Positions 15,748 to 24,925 of a stretch of 64,000 nucleotides of DNA are shown here, one piece after another. The notes under the pieces were generated by a model. It saw only the letters and a list, made by a program, of their open reading frames with translations, did not search any database and was not told where the DNA came from. How positions within the stretch are numbered: position 1 is the stretch's first letter; each line of letters starts with the position of its first letter. Both the position numbers and the translations under genes were made by a program. This stretch comes from an uncultured bacterium (lineage in GTDB: Bacteria; Bacillota; Clostridia; Lachnospirales; Lachnospiraceae), in NCBI GenBank assembly GCA_905215625.1, contig CAJMQQ010000001.1, positions 45,719-109,718 of the forward strand, in the 5' to 3' direction.

Positions 15748-18054
15748 CTATCCCTTCCTCGTATCGTTCTCTTTCTGCATCCCAGCCTGCCAGTTCCAGG
15801 TCTCTCCTGCTTTTAACCTTACCTGCAGGCTGCATTTTTCCAGCGCACATTCTTCTGAAGCAGACTTTTCTGACGCCCCTGGCCTTGTTGTTCCAAAAAT
15901 GCCTTGTACGGTTACATCCTGGTCTTTCGCAGAGGTCAGGGTGACGGAAACTACTTTTCCTTCTTTCATCCGGGCAGATACGCAAAGCCCCCCAAAACCC
16001 CTGAATCCCTGGAACGAAAGACCTTTCTGCTCCCATTCTTCCGGTACGGCAGGAAACAGGACTATTCGTCCTTTTTCTGTCTGCAAAAGCATTTCCTGCA
16101 GGGCATCCGCCGCATACATATTGGCTTCCAGTGTAAATGGCCGGTAATGGAAGGTGCTGTACCCCCGCTTTTTGTAATCTCCATTTAAGTGAAAACCATT
16201 GGAGGAACAGAAACTTTCCCAAAAAATCCGCAGTCTGTCCCAGGCTCCTTCTCCATTGCCCTGAATCCCATACAGATGGGACATCCAGGCAAAGGAAAAT
16301 CCAACCCACATACCAGTGCCTAAAAACTCATAATCCCATACCACTGCATCCACAATCCGCCGGTCTTTTTGTTTGTCATAGCCAATCAGATGCAGCGGAC
16401 AGATAGCCAGGGCATTAGACAAGTGGCGATGGGATTCTGTCAGGATTTCATCGGGAGACAGCATCAGTACCCCTCTGTCGTCTATTGCCAGATCCGGAAG
16501 CTTTTTTAGAATATTCTGCCACGTTTCCAGCTCTTTTTCTTCCCCCAGTTCTCTGGCATACTCAGTCAGTGTCTGATACAGATAGCGAAGCAGCGCCAGA
16601 TCGTAGTTGCTGTTAGGCGTTACCCAGGACTCTGATTCATCGTCGTGTATCTCCGGAGAACTGGACACTGGAAGACAGTATGTTCCATCCTCGCCCTCTT
16701 CCAGAAGACTGGTTATGCAGGCAGCTGTCTCCCAAAAATAAGGCCAGGCCCGCTCTATCAGAAAGTTTTGATCCCCTGTATAGCAGTAATAGAGGTCAAA
16801 GGACTGGCAGAGCCAGATCTGCTGGGTCGGGCTTAGCGAATACATGGGCCAGCCCCCTAAAGGCTGTCCGTCTATGGTCATCACTCCCGGAAGGCAGATT
16901 CCTTCTGTACCGTAAAATTTCTTTGCAAACTCCCTGGCCGCAGGTCTTAACTCCCACAAAAAGTCCAGGAACGCTTCCCCTTCTTCCCAATGGCCCGCTT
17001 TAAAAAAGTGGGTATAGGAAAGCTGGGTATTTAAATCGTTGTGATAATCCCCTTTCCAGGGCGGCAGACAGCCGTCGTCTGCTGTCCAGACCCCCTGGAG
17101 AGGCATTGGAAAACAGCCCTTTCTGGAGCAGGATGCAAACAGGTAATTGGTCATATACCATTGTTCTTCTGCCAGCTTTTCCGGAAGATGGACAGAACTT
17201 TTCTTCCAGAAGTTTTTCCACCAGTTCCTATGACTGGCCTGATAAGCTTCATAGCCGGCTTTTATCTGGCTGCAAAGCAGCGCTTCTGCTTCCTCCAGCC
17301 AATTTTCTCCGTCGTCTGAACTGCTTATCTGGTAAAAGATCAGCGTTTCTTTCTCTTCTTCGCGGACAGCCGCAGTCACGCCATAAGAAAACTGGCCGGT
17401 TACCGGCTGGATATAACGCAGAATACGGATTCCATCAGAAACTATCCGTTCCTCTTTTACTGGACAGGGGTAGTGCAGATTTTTCAGACTGCCCTGGGAA
17501 ATTTCCCTGTGGTCCGGCTCGTATTTTCGGGTGTTTTTTTCTTCTTGTGTTCCAAAAGCAGGATGTTCCAGCTCCAGAGAAAAAAGGGGTGGGACTGCTC
17601 CCACCCGAATCATGCCGGTTTTATTTTCCGCATGGCAGACTGCCTGGATACAGACGGTCTGTCCCTTTACCTTTACGTTCAGCTCTGCCTGCGCCTGTTT
17701 CAGATCCAGTCCGTATTCCACAGAAGCACTCTCAGGAAAATGCAGAACCAGAGTTCCTGACGGCAGCTTGGTCGGCGCCGGTTCCTGATAAGGCGCATCG
17801 AAAATACGACGGATTTCTGTTGTATTTTTTTCTTTTGCCAGACGCACCAGATTGCGGTAGGTAAATTCAGGAGCAGCGGTCTGCTCCAGCCTGGTCCGAT
17901 CCCAGATGTCGGTCCGGTCCAGACTGAAACGGATTCCTTTTGAAGGCCCCCATATCAGACAGCCTGTTCTTCCATTTCCCAACGGAATTCCCTGATCCCA
18001 GCTGGAAGAAGCTTCTGGAAACTTCCTCTTAAATTTCATACCAGATAATCTCAT
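15748..18054 (-). CDS. GH95-like (alpha/alpha)6-barrel glycosidase
   Basis: A 768-residue cytoplasmic glycoside hydrolase without a signal peptide. The N-terminal beta domain has PLGNGRTGCLIWG near residue 24; the catalytic barrel has LQGVW (319-323) and DYHNDLNTQ (336-344); SPEI (466-469) supplies the probable acid Glu468; FTLEAN (640-645) precedes QEMLLQ. Known GH95 alpha-L-fucosidases use an Asn-x-Asn pair plus an Asp as base; here the first Asn aligns with Asp340 and the Asp with Glu643, so substrate or mechanism may differ. It overlaps the GH112 gene by 26 bases and precedes DpnII by 1. Fucose or alpha-galactose removal from GNB-type sugars would fit, but is inference. A start five codons later is possible. 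Confidence 0.68.
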   Translation of the reverse strand: MRLSGMKFKRKFPEASSSWDQGIPLGNGRTGCLIWGPSKGIRFSLDRTDIWDRTRLEQTAAPEFTYRNLVRLAKEKNTTEIRRIFDAPYQEPAPTKLPSGTLVLHFPESASVEYGLDLKQAQAELNVKVKGQTVCIQAVCHAENKTGMIRVGAVPPLFSLELEHPAFGTQEEKNTRKYEPDHREISQGSLKNLHYPCPVKEERIVSDGIRILRYIQPVTGQFSYGVTAAVREEEKETLIFYQISSSDDGENWLEEAEALLCSQIKAGYEAYQASHRNWWKNFWKKSSVHLPEKLAEEQWYMTNYLFASCSRKGCFPMPLQGVWTADDGCLPPWKGDYHNDLNTQLSYTHFFKAGHWEEGEAFLDFLWELRPAAREFAKKFYGTEGICLPGVMTIDGQPLGGWPMYSLSPTQQIWLCQSFDLYYCYTGDQNFLIERAWPYFWETAACITSLLEEGEDGTYCLPVSSSPEIHDDESESWVTPNSNYDLALLRYLYQTLTEYARELGEEKELETWQNILKKLPDLAIDDRGVLMLSPDEILTESHRHLSNALAICPLHLIGYDKQKDRRIVDAVVWDYEFLGTGMWVGFSFAWMSHLYGIQGNGEGAWDRLRIFWESFCSSNGFHLNGDYKKRGYSTFHYRPFTLEANMYAADALQEMLLQTEKGRIVLFPAVPEEWEQKGLSFQGFRGFGGLCVSARMKEGKVVSVTLTSAKDQDVTVQGIFGTTRPGASEKSASEECALEKCSLQVRLKAGETWNWQAGMQKENDTRKG

Positions 18055-20185
18055 TGGCCTTCATATCCAGGTGGAAACTGGTTCCGTCTCCCCTGTAAAC
18101 GGTGGTTTCCTGAGGTTCATAGGTATTGTTTACAACACAGAACTTGCCGTTTTCTACATATGCATGAACTTCTACATTGTAGTTGGTACTGAACCATTTG
18201 TGCAGGTTGTCCTCATCATGGGCGCTCCACAAAATAGAACGGTACAGCAGACGGCTGTTTTCAAAACTGTATGGAAGTCCGCTCATGTATACGGCGCGGC
18301 CCTTTCCAAACTCATTTACTGCCAGGTTGACACGTTTGCCTGTTTCAACCAGCACTTCTGCGCCTTCCAGAGCGTACATATTCTTCTGGTTTTCGCCAAA
18401 GTCAATGGTTCCCTTGCTGTCTTCCGTAATAAAGTGGCTGTGGGTATCCCAGTTGTATTTGTCATATCCAAGAGTAAAGCCAGTCTCTTTTTCAATACCA
18501 AATACGTTGGCTAACTGGATGAACCGTCCGTTTGCCTGATGGCCGGTAGGTTCGCCGATTCCGATTAAACCGCCGCCTTCATAAACAAATTTCTTGATTG
18601 CAGAAACGATAACCGGGTTGCTCCACCAATCGCCGCCGGTATGGGCAGTATCTGCGTCGCCTACGTTTAAGATAACGTCAATATCGTCTAAAATAGCCGG
18701 ATTGTCCAGAATATCCTGGAAGCTGATAAACTTCACATCAAACGGCGCGCCGGACAGAGCCTCGATAACGCCTGCGTAGAAGTAGTTTTCCTTGTGGTAG
18801 ATAGCGTGGTGAACCATATGGCAGCCCCATGCCCTCATCTTGCCCCAGCAGTTTAATACAGCTACTTTCTTGATGCAGTATGGTACGCAGCCCTTCATAT
18901 TGTCGTATAAGGTTCTGAATTCCTTGCAGACAGAGTCTACATATTCAATAAAGTCTGGGAATTCTAATGCCAGCTTTAAGTATCCGCCGTATCCGATACG
19001 GTCAATCGGCTTTCTTAAAATTGCTCTTCTGGCTGTTACCCAGTTAACCTTTGCTTCTTTTACCGGATCTCCGCCTTCGTGGAAGGTATCTGGGAAGAAG
19101 TATGGAAGCAGACGGCCCTCTGTATATTTTACGCCTTCAATGTCGCTGATCAGACGAAGGGTAGAACCGTTTCCCACACTTCCCACTACTGCGTCTAAGC
19201 CCATGGTCTTAAACTCTTCCATAAATGGCTCGGTTCCGATCCAGTGGTCACCTAAGAACATCATGGCTTCCCTGCCGCATTCGTGGGTAATGTCTACCAT
19301 CTCTTTTACGATTTTAGCAACTTCCCGGCGCTGGAATGCCTGGAAATCCTGGAATTCTTTGCTTGGAATCCGGTACTGGTTGTTGTAATATCCCTGGTCA
19401 ATGATGTATTCCGGACGGAATGGGTATCCTGCTTCTTTTTCAAACTGTTCTAAAATGTATGGGCTGACAGATGCAGAATATCCGTACCAGTCTACATACT
19501 TTTCTCTGGCCAGTTCGTCGAAAATCAGCGTAAACTGATGGAAGAATGTAGTAAAACGCAGTACGTTTACATATGGATGTTCTTCAATAAACTTACGCAG
19601 ACGCTTTAAGGTGTACACATGGGTCTTTGGCTGACGGACATCAAAGGTAATCTGATGTTCTACATCTTTCCAGCCATTGGTGACAGCATTGTACATATGC
19701 ACCGGATCCCACATAATGTATGCAAGGAAACTGACGGTATAGTCATGGAATGCTTCTGATGCTACCGTTACTTCTCCAGTTTCTTCGCTGTAACTCCAGC
19801 GCGCTGTTGGAACAACTTGTCCGGTTGTACGGTCTACAACTTCCCACCAGCGGGTAATATCGTCTCTGGTGTTCGGCTTTAACATATCCGGATACAGGCC
19901 CTTCATCAGCTTAATCTTCAGTTCTTCCCCATTGGCTGTATAAAATGGGGTCATTACATACATCTGCTGGATTTCTTCCGGGTTCTCCAGCGCCCATTTA
20001 TTGTCTTTTCGGGTGGTATAATATGTGGAATAAATCTTTGCGTCTACATTGCAAAGTTCTTCCGGAAAATCCGTTCCATCACAGTCCCGGATGGCATCTG
20101 CTCCCCACTGCTCCATAATTTCCAAAGTCTGCGGAATTACATCCAAATCTGTGGGAATAGTTACCCGTCCTTTCGTTTGCTCCAT
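18029..20185 (-). CDS. 1,3-beta-galactosyl-N-acetylhexosamine phosphorylase (GH112)
   Basis: A 718-residue phosphorylase that splits galacto-N-biose or lacto-N-biose I with phosphate into galactose 1-phosphate and GalNAc or GlcNAc, in the cytoplasm. The N-terminal GRVTIPTDLDVIPQTLEIM, RDCDGTDFPEEL and the catalytic-loop MFLGDHWIGTEP are diagnostic; Asp313 falls exactly at the number of the catalytic Asp of the Bifidobacterium longum enzyme. TIM-barrel, Rossmann-like and C-terminal beta domains follow. It is encoded directly below the transporter genes, as in known GNB/LNB loci. No nahK, galT or galE is in the window, so the products are handled elsewhere. An AGGAGG sits 12 bases upstream of the ATG, with a two-codon ATG-AAT-TAG mini-frame in between. 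Confidence 0.95.
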   Translation of the reverse strand: MEQTKGRVTIPTDLDVIPQTLEIMEQWGADAIRDCDGTDFPEELCNVDAKIYSTYYTTRKDNKWALENPEEIQQMYVMTPFYTANGEELKIKLMKGLYPDMLKPNTRDDITRWWEVVDRTTGQVVPTARWSYSEETGEVTVASEAFHDYTVSFLAYIMWDPVHMYNAVTNGWKDVEHQITFDVRQPKTHVYTLKRLRKFIEEHPYVNVLRFTTFFHQFTLIFDELAREKYVDWYGYSASVSPYILEQFEKEAGYPFRPEYIIDQGYYNNQYRIPSKEFQDFQAFQRREVAKIVKEMVDITHECGREAMMFLGDHWIGTEPFMEEFKTMGLDAVVGSVGNGSTLRLISDIEGVKYTEGRLLPYFFPDTFHEGGDPVKEAKVNWVTARRAILRKPIDRIGYGGYLKLALEFPDFIEYVDSVCKEFRTLYDNMKGCVPYCIKKVAVLNCWGKMRAWGCHMVHHAIYHKENYFYAGVIEALSGAPFDVKFISFQDILDNPAILDDIDVILNVGDADTAHTGGDWWSNPVIVSAIKKFVYEGGGLIGIGEPTGHQANGRFIQLANVFGIEKETGFTLGYDKYNWDTHSHFITEDSKGTIDFGENQKNMYALEGAEVLVETGKRVNLAVNEFGKGRAVYMSGLPYSFENSRLLYRSILWSAHDEDNLHKWFSTNYNVEVHAYVENGKFCVVNNTYEPQETTVYRGDGTSFHLDMKANEIIWYEI

Positions 20186-20216
20186 CTAATTCATTCCCTC
20201 CTAAAAATATGTCTTT

Positions 20217-20399
20217 TTACTTATACTGTCTGTTGTAAAGCCAAAGCAGGAAAATCAGTCCTGCCAGTCCAAGAAGCATGGTGCACAGCCCTCCCGGACC
20301 AATGTTGCGCTGCCCCACTATAACCAGCGCCACACATACGACAAATACGATTGCTATCAGAATTCCGGTAAGTATCTTCTTTGTACTCTCGTTCATCAC
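20217..20399 (-). CDS. Small two-helix membrane protein (DUF6903-like)
   Basis: A 60-residue protein with two hydrophobic segments (about residues 9-28 and 34-54) joined by GQRNIGPGGL, ending in the charged YNRQYK. Small proteins of this type recur in Lachnospiraceae sugar ABC-transporter operons and I place it with DUF6903 from memory. It lies 9 bases after the permease gene and 31 before GH112, with AGGAGC upstream. An accessory role in the transporter is inferred from location only. Confidence 0.7.
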   Translation of the reverse strand: MMNESTKKILTGILIAIVFVVCVALVIVGQRNIGPGGLCTMLLGLAGLIFLLWLYNRQYK

Positions 20400-20408
20400 T
20401 GCTCCTCC

Positions 20409-21302
20409 TTATCCCTTCAAACCGCCCAGGGTCATTCCTTCTGTCAGTTTCTTCTGGACGCACATATACAAAATCAGAGTCGGCAGCATAACGATTACCA
20501 GTCCGGCATACATCTGACCGTACTGGACCGCAGAACGCTGGGCCGCCATCAGATTCATCAGACCCACCGGAAGGGTTTTTAATTCCGGCTTGGTCAGCAT
20601 GGTCATGGAAATAATGTATTCATTCCAGAATGCCAGGAAGTTAAAGAGTACAACCGTCACAATGCTGGGTTTTGCCATTGGCAGAATAACCTGGACCATT
20701 GTCCTGAAATAACTTGCTCCATCTACATAAGCCGCTTCCTCATAATCTCTTGCAAGGGATTTAAAATAACCGGAAAGCAGATAAATGGTAAACGGAAGCG
20801 CCGTTGCTGCATATACAACTGCCAGGATGAACAGGTTATTTAAGAAGAACGGATGTCCGATGGTCTTTCTTAAATACGTATCTCCATTGCTGAGCATTAA
20901 AAAGATCGGCACTACAATGTAGTTTACATTGATAAACAGTCCTGCCATAAACATAACGTTCCAGAACTTTGAGCTGCGGAACTTAAATCTTGCCAGTACA
21001 TAAGCGGCTGGAAGCGCAATTACAATCAGAAGCGTAATTGCCAGGGCTGTTACAATAATGGAGTTCAGCATATAGGAACCCATGCTCGCCTTCTGCCATG
21101 CGTCCACAAAGTTCTGGAAGTGGAATCCGGCCGGAAGCGCCCAGGGACTTCTGTAAAATTCAGAGTTTTCCTTAATAGAGGCCATAAACACCCAGGCCAC
21201 AGGAACAATAATTAACAGTGCAAGGAAGGATAACATCAGATAAATCAGGACCTTGGCAAACTTTGATGTTTCTTTGATTGCACCCTTCGGGGTTTTGCTC
21301 AT
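20409..21302 (-). CDS. Carbohydrate ABC transporter permease, MalG type
   Basis: A 297-residue inner subunit with six predicted membrane segments. The EAA loop that contacts the ATPase reads EEAAYVDGASYFRTMVQVILP (cited in parts: EEAAYVDGAS and ILPMAKPS). The C-terminal LTEGMTLGGLKG is typical of CUT1-class MalG-like permeases. It is 14 bases below the partner permease. No ATP-binding subunit is encoded here, so a shared MsmK/MalK-type ATPase elsewhere in the genome is expected. Confidence 0.93.
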   Translation of the reverse strand: MSKTPKGAIKETSKFAKVLIYLMLSFLALLIIVPVAWVFMASIKENSEFYRSPWALPAGFHFQNFVDAWQKASMGSYMLNSIIVTALAITLLIVIALPAAYVLARFKFRSSKFWNVMFMAGLFINVNYIVVPIFLMLSNGDTYLRKTIGHPFFLNNLFILAVVYAATALPFTIYLLSGYFKSLARDYEEAAYVDGASYFRTMVQVILPMAKPSIVTVVLFNFLAFWNEYIISMTMLTKPELKTLPVGLMNLMAAQRSAVQYGQMYAGLVIVMLPTLILYMCVQKKLTEGMTLGGLKG

Positions 21303-21316
21303 CTCTCGTCCCTCCC

Positions 21317-22219
21317 TTAAAATTCAACTTCTTCTCGTTTGGTGACCGCATTGAGAATACCGGCCAGGATAAAGGAGAAGAGAAATACAACGGTACCAAT
21401 GGCCATACCATATCCATAGGAAGAGTTGGTATAAGCTTCCTGATACATATAGCTTAAGAATACATGGGACGCGCCATCCGGATTACCATTGGTCATGGCT
21501 TTTACGAATAGGAAACTCATGTTGATGGTACTGATAATAAAGAACGTCAGTGTAGTTCTGATGTTGGTCCAGATTAACGGAAGCGTAATGGAAAAGAACT
21601 GGGTAATTCTTCCCGCGCCTTCCAGGCTGGCAGATTCATACAGGCTTTCCGGCACGTTGGCCATACTTGCCATATACATAACCATGTAATAACCTATTGC
21701 CTGCCATACCATCGCTATAGCAATACTATAAATAACCAGCTTACGGCTGCCCAGCCACAAAATTGGATCTTCCGCTCCTGACGGCCCTCTGAACAGGTTT
21801 AAAATAGAGTTCAAAAGTCCCTGGCTTGGATCGTAAATGGCAGAGAAAATCGCACTGATAACTACAACGGACAAGATATTCGGGATATAGAACACAATTC
21901 TGAAAAAGTTCTGTCCTTTAATTTTCTCTCTGCTGAGAATTGCCGCAAAAATCAGCGCCATGGAAAACGTTACAATCGTAACGACTACAATCAGCAGAAT
22001 TGTATTCTGAAATGACTGGTAAAATTTATCGCTTTGAAACAGGGTTTTAAAGTTTTTCAATCCAACAAACTGTTTTTCTGCCGTATATCCGCCCCATTTG
22101 TACAGGGACATCCGGAATACGTCAAATGATGGAATGATCATAAAAATAATAAACAATATGGCTGCAGGAGCCAGACAAAAAAATACAAACCTGCCCTGTC
22201 CTTTTCCTCTATTCCGCAT
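21317..22219 (-). CDS. Carbohydrate ABC transporter permease, MalF/UgpA type
   Basis: A 300-residue permease with six membrane segments and the EAA-type loop (ESASLEGAGRITQFFSITLP, seen after NVPESLY). The ATG at 22219 (MRNRGKGQG) is chosen because GGAG lies about 8 bases upstream; a GTG frame 12 codons longer has no ribosome site and runs into the preceding terminator-like hairpin. Together with the MalG-type partner it forms the pore of the importer that presumably takes up galacto-N-biose or lacto-N-biose. Confidence 0.92.
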   Translation of the reverse strand: MRNRGKGQGRFVFFCLAPAAILFIIFMIIPSFDVFRMSLYKWGGYTAEKQFVGLKNFKTLFQSDKFYQSFQNTILLIVVVTIVTFSMALIFAAILSREKIKGQNFFRIVFYIPNILSVVVISAIFSAIYDPSQGLLNSILNLFRGPSGAEDPILWLGSRKLVIYSIAIAMVWQAIGYYMVMYMASMANVPESLYESASLEGAGRITQFFSITLPLIWTNIRTTLTFFIISTINMSFLFVKAMTNGNPDGASHVFLSYMYQEAYTNSSYGYGMAIGTVVFLFSFILAGILNAVTKREEVEF

Positions 22220-22265
22220 CTGCTCATCTCCATTCTTCCTAAAGCGTTTTCTCACATTTTCAGAG

Positions 22266-22303
22266 AAAAAGCAGCCGGTATCTGGTTTCCTGTTACCGGC
22301 TGC
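22266..22303 (-). terminator. Terminator-like hairpin between binding-protein and permease genes
   Basis: On the minus strand GCAGCCGGTA (22303-22294) and TACCGGCTGC (22280-22271) form a perfect 10-bp stem followed by TTTTT (22270-22266). It lies inside the operon, so partial termination would make binding protein in excess of permeases. Confidence 0.8.
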
Positions 22304-22347
22304 CTTCTCCTGCCTGTAAGATTATCCGCAGGTCAGACTGTTATTTT

Positions 22348-23739
22348 TTATTTCAGGTTTGCTCTCAGAGTGTCGCTGTCTTTCTTAATCTGCTCAACCC
22401 ACTCTTCCTGTGTCTTATCGCCAGTTACCAGAGCGTTTACCGGATCAAAGAAGGTGCTGCGGATGGTAATTCCCTCAACAGGTTCTGTTGTTGCAAATGC
22501 ATCCATAACAGCTACTGCACCGGTATCATAAATGCTGTAGTAAATTGCTGCGTCGCCGTCCAGTTTTGCAGACATACCTTCGATTGGCTGTACTGCTCCG
22601 CCTTCGTTTGCAAAGATCTCTGCTGCCTTGTCAGAATACATAAATGCGATGAACTGCTTGCCTGCATCCTGGTTTACAGCGCCCTTTGGCATCCAGATCT
22701 GCTCAAAGAAGGTATAAGAAGCTCTTTCTCCGCCTTCAGTGATTGCTGGAAGTGCGGTAAAGCCCCATTCAAAGCCTTCTGCACGAGGAGCCTCTGCCAT
22801 CTCGCCGATTACCCAGTTGCCGTTTGGCATAAACAGTGCTTTGTTATCCAGAATTAACTGCTGATTCTTCTGGAAGTCATTGTCATTTGCATTTGCAGGA
22901 GTGGTGCTCTCTGTATAAGTAGCCAGTTTTGCTACAATATCAAACGCCTGCTGTGCTTCTGGAGTATCCCAGATTCCCTCGCCGTAACGAAGTGCTTCCT
23001 GGAACTTCTCATTGCCCATGCTCTCATGAAGCAGTGCATAGAAGAATGCGTCAAAGTATCCGGTAGTTGGGTAAGTAAACAGGGCAATTCCTTCTGCCTT
23101 TGCCTTATCGCCCAGTTCCCACATCTGATCCCAGGTCTCAGGAACTTCCCAGCCTTTGGTCTCGAACAGGTTTGCATTGTAGAACAGTCCGCATGGGCCG
23201 TAGAACATTGGCATCAGATAAGTCTTGCCGTCTTCGTATGGATTGGTAATAGAGTTCTCAGTAAATCCAGGAAGAATCTTATCGCCAACCTTTGCTTCTT
23301 CACCAGGAACGTTCATCTCTAATACATCGGTCAGGTCTACTACGTTGTTATCCTTTACGAAAGTCTCGGTCAGAGCCTGCTCAGAACCTACTGCACGCAT
23401 GATAACGTCCGGATAATTTCCTGCCTTCATGTCCGGGGTAATGATGTCCTCCAGCTTCTTATCTACAATCAGATTTACCTCAATACCGGTTTCCTCTGTA
23501 AATGCCTTAGCTACGGACTCCCACATTGGCTTACCATATGCAGTCTCTACTGCTGCTACGGTAATGGAACCGCCTGCTGCCTCGGTTTCCTTGCTTTCTT
23601 CCCCTTCTGCTGCTGTAGTAGCTGCTTCGGTCTGGGCGGCAGCAGTAGTATCAGCTTCTGTGTTGCCGCCGCCGCAGGCAGTAAGGCTGGCTGCCATCAC
23701 TGCTGCCAGAGTAAGACTTAGTACTTTCTTGGTTTTCAT
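22348..23739 (-). CDS. ABC transporter sugar-binding lipoprotein
   Basis: A 463-residue extracellular solute-binding protein (family 1, MalE-like). The start MKTKKVLSLT at 23739 is set by AAAGGAGGAG just upstream. The signal peptide ends in lipobox LTAC with Cys22, followed by a Thr/Ala/Glu-rich linker to about residue 55 that tethers the domain to the membrane. Motifs such as the FYNANLFETKGWEVPETWDQ region (quoted as LFYNANLFE and PETWDQMWEL) are typical of oligosaccharide binders. It is the first gene of the GNB/LNB operon, divergent from the AraC regulator. Confidence 0.93.
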   Translation of the reverse strand: MKTKKVLSLTLAAVMAASLTACGGGNTEADTTAAAQTEAATTAAEGEESKETEAAGGSITVAAVETAYGKPMWESVAKAFTEETGIEVNLIVDKKLEDIITPDMKAGNYPDVIMRAVGSEQALTETFVKDNNVVDLTDVLEMNVPGEEAKVGDKILPGFTENSITNPYEDGKTYLMPMFYGPCGLFYNANLFETKGWEVPETWDQMWELGDKAKAEGIALFTYPTTGYFDAFFYALLHESMGNEKFQEALRYGEGIWDTPEAQQAFDIVAKLATYTESTTPANANDNDFQKNQQLILDNKALFMPNGNWVIGEMAEAPRAEGFEWGFTALPAITEGGERASYTFFEQIWMPKGAVNQDAGKQFIAFMYSDKAAEIFANEGGAVQPIEGMSAKLDGDAAIYYSIYDTGAVAVMDAFATTEPVEGITIRSTFFDPVNALVTGDKTQEEWVEQIKKDSDTLRANLK

Positions 23740-24082
23740 AATACAAACTCCTCCTTTTTCTAAAATCAGAGACTTCTTGAACTCTTGTACTAACATTACC
23801 CTTTTAAGCGTCTTTTTTCAACGCTTATTTTGCTTAGTTTTTTATAATTATTGTCTTTTTTATAGAACTATGGTATTATACAAAATAGAAATTTATCTTT
23901 TCTGGAAAACCGCAATTTTTGTCGACTTCTATCAAACCAGCTTTCTATCCTTGTTATTTTTTTGTATATTTTCTACATATATGTTTTTTATGCAAATTTC
24001 ACCCTTTAACACTTTGCCACATCGGTCAAAACTGCCGGTTTTACCGGGACAATATTTCTAAATCTAAAGTGAGGAATCCCTT
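23740..24082. promoter_or_regulatory. Divergent control region, binding protein / AraC
   Basis: An AT-rich 343-base gap without a credible gene. It must hold the promoters of both divergent genes. Visible elements are an AAGCGT (23806-23811) / ACGCTT (23821-23826) inverted repeat on the sugar-operon side, and a CCGGT-ttt-ACCGG dyad (24035-24047) in the leader of the AraC gene. A weak plus-strand promoter, TTGTTA (23951-23956) with 17 bases to TACATA (23974-23979), could serve araC. No minus-strand promoter stands out, as expected for an activator-dependent operon. Confidence 0.5.
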
Positions 24083-24922
24083 ATGAGCAGTCTGAAATAT
24101 CCTTTAAACCTGGATCCGAATGCAGTCCATTCCATCCGTCTTCTCTATGTAACCATTGCCAATGACGAAGGTGACTGGCCAAGTTTTATGCATTCCCATC
24201 ATTTTACAGAGCTATTCTATGTAAAATCCGGATGCGGCCGTTTTCTTGTGGAAGACCAGGTAATTCCCATTGAAAAAGATGACCTGATTATCGTCAATCC
24301 CAACACAGCCCATACAGAGTGTTCCAATCCGGAACAGCCGTTAAGTTATATTACTATCGGTGTGGAAGGCTTAAACTTCTCCTTCCAGGAAGAAAAAGAA
24401 TACAGCATTTTTAACTGTACCAAAGTCAAGGACAATCTTCTTTTTTACTTTAATTCCATGCTTTCTGAAATGGAGCATCAGGCAGATGGGTATCAGGAAA
24501 TCTGCATTTCTATGCTGAATATCCTGACCATCCATCTAAAGAGGATTACCCATTCGGCCTTTGATGTTGTAGTATCGGAACGCTCCAACCGGGTATGTGC
24601 CCGGATCAAGCGGCACATCGATTCCAATTACCAGGACACTATCACCTTAGACTCCCTGGCCTCCCTGGCCCATTTAAATAAATATTATTTTGTCCACGCC
24701 TTTACCAAAGCTTACGGCCTGTCCCCCATCAGCTATCTCAATGAGCGGCGTCTCCAGGTCAGCAAAGAACTGCTGGAGACCACCGATCACAGCATTGCTG
24801 AAGTCGCGCAGCTTTCCGGCTTTGCTTCCCAAAGCTATTTTTCTCAGAGTTTCCGGAAAAGCTGCCATATGACGGCCGGGGAATACCGAAGAAAGGTCCA
24901 GCAGAAAAATGGCTCCACATAA
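24083..24922 (+). CDS. AraC family transcriptional regulator
   Basis: A 279-residue regulator. Residues about 20-95 form a cupin sensor domain (HSHHFTELFYVKSGCGRF, then DDLIIVNPNTAHTE). The C-terminal hundred residues hold two helix-turn-helix units: LDSLASLAHLNKYYFVHAFTK and IAEVAQLSGFASQSYFSQSF (each only partly quoted), ending MTAGEYRRK. GTGAGG precedes the ATG. It is divergent from the binding-protein operon and is probably its sugar-responsive activator. Its stop is 3 bases from the convergent sbcC stop, with no terminator between. Confidence 0.93.
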   Translation: MSSLKYPLNLDPNAVHSIRLLYVTIANDEGDWPSFMHSHHFTELFYVKSGCGRFLVEDQVIPIEKDDLIIVNPNTAHTECSNPEQPLSYITIGVEGLNFSFQEEKEYSIFNCTKVKDNLLFYFNSMLSEMEHQADGYQEICISMLNILTIHLKRITHSAFDVVVSERSNRVCARIKRHIDSNYQDTITLDSLASLAHLNKYYFVHAFTKAYGLSPISYLNERRLQVSKELLETTDHSIAEVAQLSGFASQSYFSQSFRKSCHMTAGEYRRKVQQKNGST

Positions 24923-24925
24923 CCC

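Noticed and set aside
15650..18050. Long frames on either strand within the GH95-like gene (up to about 250 codons)
   Set aside because: They are shadows of a well-supported coding frame, with no ribosome sites or family motifs.
14868..18054. A restriction-modification or defence island around the DpnII gene
   Set aside because: Neighbours are a glycosidase, sugar transport genes and a drug exporter; no methylase, helicase-nuclease or mobile-element gene supports an island.
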